A stretch of DNA of 64,000 bases from Epiperipatus broadwayi. Its lineage: Eukaryota; Onychophora; Udeonychophora; Euonychophora; Peripatidae. The stretch is from the NCBI GenBank assembly GCA_028023455.1, contig JAQFVV010012507.1, positions 3,332,901 to 3,396,900 on the forward strand, read 5' to 3'. Position 1 is the first letter of the stretch. Every line of letters starts with the position of its first letter. The position numbers and the translations under genes were made by a program. This document shows positions 38,263-49,860 of the stretch, piece by piece. The notes beneath the pieces are model-generated. The model searched no databases. It was not told the DNA's origin and saw nothing but the letters and a program-made list of their open reading frames with translations.

Positions 38263-38516
38263 AAAAAAAAAATTACAATATTTAAACTTGGGATTCAAAT
38301 TTTGAAGCTAACACTATTTGGTTCATAGTTTTAAGTTTCTAACTTTATGCATATTTTCAAATTTACATTAATATCTATCTATCTGGAAATTCTTTTCACA
38401 TTTTAGAGATTACGTGAGACAAATTTCTTTGTTTTTATAATCTCCTCTCTGATATTTATAAATTTTGATTTCCAAATTTCATAAATATTAAATTTGACTC
38501 ATTCTAAATCCAAACA

Positions 38517-39760
38517 TTAAGTGCTCAAAAATTTAAAATATAATTTATCTATTTGATAACTGTCTTTAATATCATGCTGCAATATATATTTAAACATGGA
38601 TGAATTTTTTTGTAAATTATTAAATCTGTAAGTGAAATATATTTGAAAATTGAATACATACTCCAAAATTTTGATTATAATAAAGTCATTACCATAACAT
38701 CCACAAACTTTTTTAAAATGAGAAAATATAGAATGCATTTAAATTCAATGTCTTTCTTAAAAATCACATTTTTTTTTTCAAAACAAAAGAAACCTAGTAT
38801 TTATATAGTAGTAATATAGTTTGCTGTAACGTCAAGTAAAATCATCAACTTTAAAATTCTTATATCATTGTCTAAATCAAGATATGATACTCTTCACCTA
38901 TTTCTCTTAAAAATACTTTTACTTCCATTAAAATATTGACATATATGTCGATGCCTTTTTCCCTACTTAATGATTGTACTTTATTATATAGGTGATGTCT
39001 ATACTCCAATTTAATTTTTTCCAACAATATTTTAATTTTTTGTAAGGTAGAGAAGATTTACCATAATTGTATTGTCTATTTTTGTCAAGGTAGACATAAC
39101 TTATTCCAATTTTTCATTAGAAATATGTGGATATAACATTTCTTGATGAATAGCACAATGAAGAAATAATATAGATCGTTCAAAATATTCTTCAAATAGT
39201 TGAATGAAATCAGTATTTTTACTGATCATGGCAACAGATCCCTCCATGTAACCAAAATATTTTGTGCTTCATTCACTTTTATTTATGTATTTTACAACAT
39301 AGTCCAAAATATCTTTTATTCTGTAAAAAAAATCCATACTTTTACAACGATAGGTTTTTAAAAAACAAAATGTTGCTACTATTGTTAGTCATGCAATGTC
39401 ATTTCTTTGGTGCTTTTGTCCTAAGCTAAACTAATAACATTACATTGTCCCATGTTATTTTCACATTGTTGATTTATATCTTCATTCTTGGAATATAGAC
39501 TTCATTGAATCATGCGGATAAAGAGGTATCTTTAATTTTTTATATAATTTCATTTTAATTTGAAAAATTACAAAAAAATATATTCAGACATTGTCATCTT
39601 TGTATGATTTTCCTTTTTTCGTAATGCAATATGAAACTAAAAGCTTGATTTATTGACTTTATGATTATTTGTAACTATTTTTTTTTTATTTTTAAATTTA
39701 TAGATCTTTTTTTGAAGTATTCTTAGTTTTTCATATATATTTAAATGATATAATTGTTCA
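38517..39760 (-). pseudogene. hAT-family (ZBED/Charlie-like) transposase pseudogene
   Basis: Read on the minus strand from 39760 down, several frames in order match the hAT transposase layout. AFSFILHYEKRKIIQ near 39640 corresponds to the conserved ASF..SY.iAK..K segment. SLA*DKSTK near 39420 corresponds to LALDESTD. GYMEGSVAM at about 39228-39254 stands for the catalytic TDGAPAM block, its Asp apparently replaced by Glu. FLHCAIHQEML near 39150 matches the YHCIIHQE.L hallmark, followed by VMSTLTKI. QSLSREK then VNILMEVKVFLREIGEEYH near 38920 matches VRWLSRG...REEI..FL. The frame at 38517-38738, with FTYRFNNLQKNSSMFKYIL, fits the region before the dimerisation domain. Many stops and shifts make it nonfunctional. 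Termini were not found. Confidence 0.65.
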
Positions 39761-42640
39761 TTATATTTTGTTTCGTAATTTCTGGTAATACTTTAAATAC
39801 GTGCAACAATTACTTCTTGACACAAACAAATATTACTTTTTCTTCTGCTCTTACAAAACAATACTTTATTTTTTACTCTTAAATAGTCGAGATTTTTTTA
39901 TTTTGGTTTTGATATTTTCCAGACTGAAAAAGAAGATTAGTTTAATTAAGTTTTAAAATACTTATTTTATTTAATTTTAACTTTTTCTTTAATTTAATTA
40001 AGCGAAACAAAGATAAGATATTTACTATAAAAATTTAGCTTCAAAGTAGATGTGTTAAATTATATTAAAATTAATTTAATTATAATATGTCTAGAAAAAG
40101 CAAGCTCTCTCTAAAACAATTGACTTTCACTGGACAAAACTGACAGAAGACTACAGCAGCGGTATGTGGTGTTTTTGAACAATCATTTTGAACTGGTCTC
40201 GCCTGATTCAAGACGAACAAATACAATTGTATTCGCAACTGTTATTGTCCCTGATTAGTTTAGAGAAAAATGATGCATAATGAAGTTTTTATATATATAT
40301 ATATATAAGATTTTTTACTGAAGAACAGCAGAAACTACACAAAAATTGAATTAAACATTCTTTGGTTAGCTTGACATCAAAAAAAACATTCTGCAAGCAT
40401 AAGTGCTGACTATTGGGTAATTAAGATCCAAATTCAATTTATTAGGCTGACAAATAAAAAAATCACCAGTAATAGAGTAATAGAGTATTTGTCAGGCTTT
40501 TTCTTTTTAATTAATCCAACGATATATTTATATTAGTAAGAGACGTTTTATAAGAATCTCATGTTTTATAGCCTGAAATATAAATACAAATTAGCAATTA
40601 ATAGCTGTTGAAATTTAACAGGAATTGCAAAAAAATATAAAAAAAGAAACATCAAGTTTATTACAATATTATAAATCAAATTAAATAAAAGACAAGGATA
40701 TCTGAAGAGAAATTGTCTTTGTTTGCAGCATCGTCTTGAAGAATCATATGTCGCAGTAATATTTATATTTAATTGGTATTCAATGTCACAGAATTGGTCA
40801 TCAAATACACAGTGATAATAGAAAAATGATGTACATCCTAAACTGCAAAACTATCCAATGGGCAAAGAACCCCATATGAAGAATTAACCAGATGCTTTAC
40901 TTGGGGTTGGTCTATACTAAACAAACTCACAAATGTTATAAAAATTGTTATGATTGCAAATATTATTAAATTAAATACAGCTTTTAAAATGTAATAACAT
41001 CTTTGTATGCATTTTTAATATAACCATGTTATGTTAATTTTAAAACCTAATTATCTATAACCTACCAAAATCTTCTGTTAAAATTGTTCATGTAATATAA
41101 AAATTATTTTGTATTTTTACTCTGAATTTTTATATAATGCATTAGATGCTATTGCTTTAAATGTGGCTGCATTTATGTTTTTTGCAATGTCTTTTCTGTC
41201 TCACAAAATTTTTGAAATATCCATTCTAAAGGTTGTGAAAAATTCAAAACAGCAGATCATTTGAGTTTACAGCACTAATGTCATTATTTATAACAACTTT
41301 TGACCAAATATTACTATTTATACTATCACCTGCATTAAAGTGTCCAAAAGGAGTATTTTAATCTTATCATGGTGTTGATGTAATAATGCTCTCCAGCCTA
41401 AATTGAAAGCTTTTTTTTTCTGAACGTGCTGAAATCTAATATTAACATTAATAAAATGAGCAAAGGAACCATTGCAGGAATTAAGTTTTAATACTATTAC
41501 CTAATCTTTAATTAATCTATATATCTTAACAGTAGGATATACTTAGGCTTTACAACTAATCCAGCATTGCCGTGTTGTCTGTTTTTACTGTTTATCTATC
41601 TCTTCCAAAAAATATTGTAGTCATCCATTTATTTTTGTAAACTTTCTTCTTCTAGCAGATAAGTTTCAATAAAAACACTTAATGTTAATTTTTTATGCTA
41701 TAAGTGTTGTCATCTATCCTAATTTGTCAATAATGTTTGCACATTCAATGTATGTATATTCATAAAAAGGAATAGATTTAAAATATTTAAGCTTTATTAT
41801 TACCAATATCATGTGCTTTACTGCCATTAATTACACTGATTTTTGTTTTAAGCTTTATCATTTTAAGAATAAACAATTAAATATACTTATTCAGATTATG
41901 TGGGTTGAGTTTTTAAAGATCACTTTTTTTAGGTTTTTTTAGAGAGATATCTATTTAGAGTTGCCTAAACATAAAGTTTTTGCTGAGCTGACATTTTTAT
42001 CTTCAAATCTAGTTTCAGTATAACTCTTTAGTGGCTATACCATCTTAAGCACAAATTACAATTAAGGATTTACTTGTTTAGTAGAAAGGGCTAGTGCAAT
42101 TGCATAAACATATAATTTCATTGTTCTTGGTAGTATAAGGATATGACTAATAGCATGAAAGGCTTATAACAAGTGGGGCTACATTAACTTAAATGATTAA
42201 GGTGACTATGAAAAAAAGAGAAACAGGAAAACTGTGTGTACCAGAAACAGAGCCTAATCTTTAATGAATCAACTTCGTATCTTATATAAACATTGACCAA
42301 GCAAAATTTATAGTTTATTTAAATTTTAGAAATGGATTAACTATTGAATGGCTTTACTGTCACACTTTTTAATAGAAAACGTTTGAATTAAAAATCTTGA
42401 TATATGCTATTGATATTTTTTCTATTGTTTTTCTGTTGTTTTTGTTTGTTTATTAAGATGATAAAATATTTAATTCTAACAGCATTTTTATTACTGACAA
42501 AGATTTGTATTTCTTTTATAATATATAATTAAGCGTATCTATTAAGAAAATAAAGTAAATTCTATTGTTTTCTTATACCCATATATAAATTAGCTTATAT
42601 CTGAATCTTTTTGTCATAGAAAAAAAACTCTTATACAAAT
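39761..42640. other. noncoding stretch
   Basis: A GC-richer patch at 40090-40260 might hold a transposon end but shows no inverted partner. A short (TA)n lies at about 40291-40307. No gene supported. Confidence 0.35.
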
Positions 42641-42641
42641 A

Positions 42642-42885
42642 CACTTAAACCTCACTTAGCGATTGGCTACTTAGTGATATTTCACAATAGCGATCTTCAT
42701 CAATTTGTACCAACTACTTTGATTTACAAGCGATTATTTACTATAACGATTGGGAATTTTTTTTTTTTAATTTAGAACGTATAAACTTAAAATATAATAT
42801 AATTAATGAATCTATAATACTATATACTGTACATATAAGTGTTGAATGTCTTTAGAAAAATTAAACTTTATTTAAATATAATGTC

Positions 42886-42982
<97 letters not shown>

Positions 42983-43480
42983 ATTAATGAATCTATATAC
43001 TGTACATATAAGTGTTGAATGTCTTTAGAAAAATTAAACTTTATTTAAATATTATGTACAGTACTTAGATTATTTAAATAAAGTTTAATTTTTTTAAAGA
43101 CATTCTACAGTTATATTAGATAATGAAATAGTCCAGTATATAAATACAGCACAGTATTATATAAAAATAGTTATTGATTTTGTAACTTTGTTAAAAATGT
43201 TGTTTATACCTAAGGTGGTTTCAAATCAAAAGAAAAAACAACATTTTAAAATGCCAATATTGAATTAAAAAGAAAAACAGATTGTGTTTAAAATAAGTGT
43301 TAATGAATACTTTTTTTAATATGTACTTTATTCCTAAGTTAGTGTAATTTTTACGTTTTAGGAACTGACCAATTTTTTTCCCATAGACCCCCATTATAAA
43401 TAAGTATCCTGTATATGATATTCTTGCTTAACGATGAGTTTGGAAGAACCAATTGCCATTGCTAGGAGTGGGGGTAAAGG
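42642..43480. mobile_element. pogo/Tigger-type nonautonomous element (probable)
   Basis: The left end CACTTAAACCTCACTTAGCG continues ATTGGCTACTTAGTGAT. The right end read on minus is CCTTTACCCCCACTCCTAGC followed by AATGGCAATTGGTTCTTCC and CATCGTTAAGCAAG. These resemble the ACCTCACTTA(A)CG-type ends of Tigger elements. TA lies at both edges (42640-42641 and 43481-43482). The ends match each other only with gaps. The body has no transposase and contains the TA array and duplication described below. Confidence 0.4.
42790..43120. repeat. ~90 bp duplication around a (TA)n tract plus an inverted fragment
   Basis: TATAATTAATGAATC...TGTACATATAAGTGTTGAAT and on to TTATTTAAATA occurs at about 42797-42882 and again at 42976-43061, separated by about 90 bp of alternating TA (42886-42974). 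An inverted copy of the last part (AAATAAAGTTTAATTTTTTT, AAAGACATTC) lies at about 43076-43107. Confidence 0.8.
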
Positions 43481-43482
43481 TA

Positions 43483-44605
43483 TACTTCAATTGTAAATTA
43501 CTATTATCTCACACATCAAACATACGGATTGCCGGCATTGGGGGTGGGTATAAATAACACCTAGTATGTATTGTTTTCTCTAAGCTAAATTTATATACTA
43601 TACAAATATTATTTATCATAAATCTCATAAAAACAAGTTAATAGTATTTTATAATTAACTATCATTATAAACATAATAATAATACTATCATTTTAGTTTT
43701 TGTCACTCACTAATGTACATTTAGAAAATTGTAATCAGCAAAACATAATAAATGAAAAAAAATTGACTTTGAAAAATATGGAGTAAAAGAGAAGAAAAAG
43801 ACATTACTCAAAATCTACTATTCATTCAGTTGCTCTTAGAAATAAAGTTTTTGGCTAATACATTGAGGGAAAGATGGCTAACAATGTAAAAAATCACTTA
43901 AATAATAATGTTTACTTTAATACCAACCACTGTTGAGACATAGAAATAGAAAATATTAATTAATTCACAACAAAATATAACAATATAACTGTTAATATTT
44001 TATTTATAAATATAATTTTTATTATTCTCAGCAAACTAACTTAATACAAATGAAGAAACAAAATCAATGACATCAAGAAAACATATGCTAAAACATGTTA
44101 TCTCAGAACATTTTAATCCAATTTAACTTGCTAAACAATAATTAAGTTCCTTCAATAACCATAATGGAATATGAATACTCTTTTTAGAAAAATAATGTAA
44201 TCGATAAAGTGGTCTTATTGTGAATAAAAAAGTTTTGTTGTTAATAAAAATATCTTACAAAGATTAAATGTATCAGATTTTCATTTTAATCTACAGTTTA
44301 TATGTAGTAGAGATTTACTTTTTTCTGTGAAGGCAACCATGTTTATTATATCATAACTATGTTTTTACTAACATATTTGAATTACTCTATATACAATTTT
44401 AGGTTAATGAAAAAATTAGCAGTGCAGTAAGATTTGAAAGATACTTTCTAAATTTGAATTTAAATATGGTAACATCCACTTATTTTACTATCTATTTATT
44501 TATTTAAACATATACTGTCATAATAGATTGGAATCAATAAATAAATAAATAAAATGAATTTTGATAATGAATATACCAATATTTCACATGATTACACAAG
44601 CCCTC
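43483..44605. other. AT-rich noncoding stretch
   Basis: No gene or repeat could be supported. Confidence 0.4.
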
Positions 44606-44625
44606 ATATATATATATATATATAT

Positions 44626-45830
44626 TGTACCTTTTGATTAGGTCCAGATGAATTCACTGAGTCAATTTTTAAAAAATTTTAAATTAAGGATATATTTTAA
44701 TTGGCATAAATACTGTGTAATGTTGGCAATGTTTTAAAATGCTTGTTAGTGTTAAAAAAGAGTTATAAATATATAAAAACTACCCTAATATGTTAAAATA
44801 AGCAAATAACGCTAAATAGTGTAATTTTGTATGGTTGGAAAAGCTGGCCATAGTAAAATAATATGTTAAAAAACCCTAGTAAACATGAACTTAAAAGATA
44901 AATTTAAAATAATAACTTAGAATTAAATAAATTAGAGTATTTAAAATAAAAATTATATTTAATATTTGTATTAAAAATTATTTATTTAAAATATAATATT
45001 TTGTGATGGATAAATGTGTATTTAATAGTATCAAAATTATCATTCTAAATTCTATTATATTATTATTCTTGAATATAATATTTTTTGTAATTAAATATTA
45101 TTTCTGTTAGCAGACAGCAAAAATTGTCATACTGTCTGGATTAAAAGTCATGTGACACAAGTATTCATACTTGTGTGCTTACAATATTTTTATATAAAGT
45201 TTTAAAATTGCTTTAGAATTGTACTAAAAAATCAAAACAATTATTTATCACAGGATAAAAGTAATTTCAGAATATTTAATTAGTAGTTTTAAAACAAATG
45301 TGTAATTAATTAATAAAGTTAGATTTTTAAAAATAGATACAGTGAAAATAAATGTTGGAAAAATTAATAAAATATTATTTTTAAAATGTCATTTTAAAAT
45401 GTTTACTTTGTTAAATAAAAGTATAAAATTAGTTTTGAATTAAATAATGTAATATTTAATATTTTGTTGGTGAGTCATGATTTTTATTTTGAAATTTAAT
45501 TGTGTAAGATAGTACTAATATTTAAATTAGATCACCAGATAAAGATCTAAATAGTGAATCAAATCATCAATTTATTTGGTATAAAAGTAGATGTTCACAT
45601 GTTTCTGTGTGCTTTAATAACTTAATTGTTTGCTTTAATAAGTCAATTCAATTGTGTGCTTTTATAACTTAAATAGATGTTTAAGAAATAGATAACCCTC
45701 TTAATAATTATATTTTAATATCAAAGTATCATCTAGTTTATTACTTGGAATTATTTTTAAAAAGAAAGTAGTGAAAAATTATAAGTTTCTTAAGTTAAAA
45801 TCATGCATTGTTAAAGCAACAAAATTCCCT
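44626..45830 (+). repeat. LTR-like sequence, family C copy 2
   Basis: Starts TGTACCTTTTG directly after a (TA)n tract and aligns loosely over about 1 kb with 18345-19500, including the TATA box and a CCCTATCAAG block at about 45827. Divergence is high. The right end is not defined. Confidence 0.45.
45578..45587 (+). promoter_or_regulatory. TATA box of family C copy 2
   Basis: GGTATAAAAG lies 952 bp from the LTR-like start, nearly the same spacing as at 19303. Confidence 0.5.
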
Positions 45831-45835
45831 ATCAA

Positions 45836-46526
45836 GTGTTTTTGTTAAAACTTGAACCAACTTTGCAGTGGCCAATGGAATTGATACCAGAAATAAATAT
45901 ATATTTAAGGAAATTAAGGATGGAGGTAATAATGCTAAATAAAAATGAAATTCTAGAAATATTAATGGAGAAAAATATATCATGGTTTATTTTAATATTT
46001 TGGACATTGTCAAGGAGATTGGACAGAAAGGTTCATCAAAAATTTACTCTAAATGCATTATATTGTAAGTAAAGATAGTCATATTGGTAAAACAAAGTTA
46101 TATGGTAAAAACTTTGACTTTTAAAATTTTTAAGAGGAATATATTTTAAAAGAATTGCAGTAAATATTGTAAAAGAAGTATTTTTAAAAAGTTTATTATG
46201 AATCTTTGGAATGGTAAAAATATATAAAACTGATAATACTGCAAATATTTTATATGACAAGTCATCATTATTAGAAAAAGGACTGCATATATTTAATATT
46301 TTAAAAACTGATTTTTGAAAATTATTCTTTGGAAAAGAAATACCTAGATAATTAAAATTATTCTGACAAAATAACTTTATAATTACTTTATTTAAATTAT
46401 TAAATGCTAATTTTAATGGAATATGTATGTATTTTCTGTGCCTTAACCCATATTGCCATGACTGATGCATCAAAAGCCCATGTAGGATCCTATGGAATGG
46501 GAGAATTCCAGAAAATTATTTTATAA
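45836..46526 (+). pseudogene. possible retroelement remnant with an RNase-H-like motif
   Basis: Downstream of family C copy 2, one frame at 46449-46526 reads HIAMTDASKAHVGSYGMGEF, recalling the TDAS..G.GA motif of retroelement RNase H domains. Upstream frames are broken and give no recognisable reverse transcriptase. The minus-strand open frame at 46036-46473 is AT-rich sequence with no motif. Weak evidence from one short motif. Confidence 0.2.
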
Positions 46527-46852
46527 TTTTTCAAAATGATATAACATTTAATAATCATTATCCTGAAAGCTATAGACAATGGAGTATAATTTTTATGAAC
46601 TGTCATCAAAAAATTAATGATTATTATTCTCAATCATTTTATATTTAAAAGTCGATGTCATTTCATTTTTTTATCATTTATGAGATAACTATGCTGCATG
46701 CTCGAGGAGGGAAAAAGTGTTGTGTTTGTATTAAAGCTTTGAACAGTTATGTTGTCCTAGCAACAAATGTCAGGAGCAAGCCTCTATAAAAACTTTTAAT
46801 GAAGAAACATTAAAGGAAAAAAACATTTTAAAAAAATTAGAGGAGCTGTGTA

Positions 46853-49800
46853 AATATTGTACCAATCGAAAAACCTCCACCACCTAAACTGCAAGTCAGA
46901 TCCAAACTCCGCCAAACCAAACTGAATTCAAACCCAACTCACCAGATCAGATCAATGGATGATCTAAATTGACAGCATAGTGTTATGCACCAAGGAACTA
47001 GCTCAATGGTTGGTGATGATTAGAGACCCCTGAACTAACACTAATATCAGATAATAAACTAACTAAAGATAATTTTAAGTCGAATTATATGTATATGTTC
47101 AGGTTGCCAACACAGACAGCACATTAACATTAAAATAATTATTGAATAAAAGACTTAGGAAACCAAGTGTGTTTATAAATTGTTTAATAATAATAATAGT
47201 AATAGTTTTGTTCAACTTTTCAATGATGACTATATATATTGTTTCTAGTCCTTAAACAGAGTTTATATTTACAATAAGAATAGCAGTTCCTATTATATGC
47301 CAACAAGTATTACACAAGATTATGGAAGTCTGTATGTCTATGCCCCCAACAAGAAAATAAAGGCAGATAAGTGATGGAAATTATTATTCTAATTTTATAC
47401 GGAAGAATGTGAGATTTATTTTCCCATTTGCAAATCCATTCATGAAGAGCAAGATACATATTTAGGGCATAACTTTAACCTTTATTAGAAAACTTATTTA
47501 ATTTGAGATAACTGAGAATTTGTTCAACTTTAATGAAATCACTTCGTCACGAATTACGAGCATAAGAATGGGCTTTACGGAAACAGAGTGGTAATGGTGT
47601 TGACAAATTATGAGCTATAAAATGAACATGAAAGATAATAGCTGGTCAGTGATTTAAGTAGTATGGTGGCTTGTATTTGACAAGTCTTACTGCCCTTTAA
47701 GTAGATGTAGAACATGGGGAAAACCAGGCTGAATCATGACTATGAACATTTGGTGTTCCGAATATAATATAAGTGGGGAAGGAAGTGCTTTCTTCCTCTA
47801 TAATTTAAAATAACAGTAATATTACTACCAACAAGCCTATGGAGTGGAAGGTTGCCTTATGTCAGTAACGTTCAAGGATGATGACTTGATAGTCACCATT
47901 TGAATAATAAAACCCAATTTATTATAGAATGCTCTACGTGATAACTTGATCAAATTAATTAAAGTCAAACGAGCTTTTAACTAAAACTATTTTAAATTTT
48001 CATTTATAAAATTACATTAATTAAGCTCCAAACATTGTGCCCTCCCTGAATCTTAATAGAAAGTATCAGAAATTTGAATTAGAAAATATTTAGGTGATTC
48101 CTTTATCGACCCTTTTACAAAAATATTTTAAGATCATAAATATAGATATATAAACATTTATAAATTAGATAAAGGAGCTGGGGACATAGGTTAGAAAGAG
48201 AGCTAATAATTTATTATTAGTCAATTATAAAAATAACAAACATTTAACAATTTTTTTTCAACTCGATGATTGATAGAACTGTATAAATCTAGTTCTAATG
48301 GGCAAGAATTACTATCAGACTTAATATTATATTATTTGCATAAGGCAGATGGAACAAAAGAGCTCATCGATTGAAGGATTATTGGCATATAATTAAAAAT
48401 AAATGTCATTAATAAATCACTCAATAAATATATATAATACAGTAAATGAACTGCCATCGTAAGAAAGGAAAATTAAATCTAAGGACTAGAGATTGAGAGA
48501 ATTACTATATAATTTAAAATAGCATAGATAAAAAAAAGTTTTGTACAGATTGTTACATTAATAAATGAGAAGAGCTTTTAAAGGAAGTGTAAAGTAAAGT
48601 TTGAAACTGGCCAGAAAGTTACAATTCATTTTGGAAATATATTACCATTCTTCTGGGGTTGGTTCCTTAGTTTACATGTCCAGGTTGGTAAAACGTAGGC
48701 ACAGATTTGGTAAATTACTTGAATAGCATTTTGATTGATTTGACCATGATTTTGGCAGCATGATTGGTACGGAAAAGGATTAGCAGCTTCATTGAAGATT
48801 TTCAGGGGACTTCAGGAACAGTAGTCAGATTCCTGAAGTTTTAGCTTCTCACCATAATAGAAACACTATTTAAACTCATAATTTTAAAATGCACAGAGTT
48901 CAATAGTACTTCTCTAAACAAAGATGGCTTCTTCCTTTCCCTAACTTTTCTGGGCCATTTATGTTGTCCTTCTAGATGCATTCAGGCTAGAGCCTTTTTC
49001 ATTATCAGTGTTAATAAGTCAATTATTTTATATAGCATGATGTTTTTTTTTGTTGTTTTTTTTTACAAACTGTAATATTTTAAACAGCATTAAACTGTTG
49101 CACACATGCTTTGGATTTTAACTATAAAATGAATGAATACAAACACTTCAAACACCTGATAAAGTTTTCCAAAGACTTTATCATATGTTTGAAGTGTTTG
49201 TATTCATTCATTTTATAGTTAAAATCCAAAGCGCATGTGCAACAGTTTAATGCTGTTTAAAATATTACATTATCAATGTTACAAAATTTACTAATTGATT
49301 TTAGATACATTCCTTCAATAAGGCTTTCAAACTCTTTAACTCTGAATTTATTTTCTAATTAGAAAATGGATTTATAAATCTAAAAAGCGATTTTAATTAA
49401 GAACTGTCCTTACATTTAATTTTTTTTTTTTCTAATTAATAAAACTTTACCCATAGTTTTTGGAGAGGGACAATCTGAAAGCTTATTGAAAAAATGTAGC
49501 TTTTAATCACTAAAAATTTAACAAATTATTTAAAAGTAAAATAAAACATTCCAGATGCAATATACATTTAAATATTTATAATATATACACACAATCCATG
49601 CAGTTATAATATATATAAATTCATGAATAATTTTATCATGAATATATTAAGAGTATTGATTAATTTAAACCTTAAACTAGTTAATTTAACACACATTTAT
49701 ATAATAGTTTTTCTTTAAAAAAACTAGCATGGATTGATCAAATAAAGCCTCATTGCATCAGAAATTTAAGGTTAGTACTAGGGTTTAAAGTGGGCTTATG

Positions 49801-49860
49801 GTTAGCTATCATTTAAGCTAGGATCGAACTCAGATCCGACTGCTTTAATATAGTTGTAAT
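46853..49860 (+). mobile_element. dispersed noncoding repeat, family D copy 2
   Basis: Same orientation and order of blocks as 11975-14540. About 3.0 kb here, partly because family B copy 3 is inserted at 49014-49267. The 257 bp S segments that flank copy 1 are absent, so they are not part of D itself. No conserved protein was seen on either strand. Confidence 0.6.
49000..49281 (-). mobile_element. hairpin element, family B copy 3, nested in D copy 2
   Basis: Arms at 49072-49165 and 49175-49268 form a nearly perfect 94 bp hairpin with only a 9 bp loop. The shared tail appears reversed at 49021-49042 (AATTATTTTATATAGCATGATG). The flanks CATTATCAGTGTTA (49000-49013) and CATTATCAATGTTA (49268-49281) differ at one base. 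D copy 1 holds a single CATTATCAATGTT at the equivalent spot (about 13998), so the duplication came with the insertion. Confidence 0.7.

Noticed and set aside
46036-46473. 145-residue open frame on minus
   Set aside because: Low-complexity F/I/L/N/K composition expected from AT-rich DNA, with no motif and no second copy; the plus strand has a more suggestive motif.
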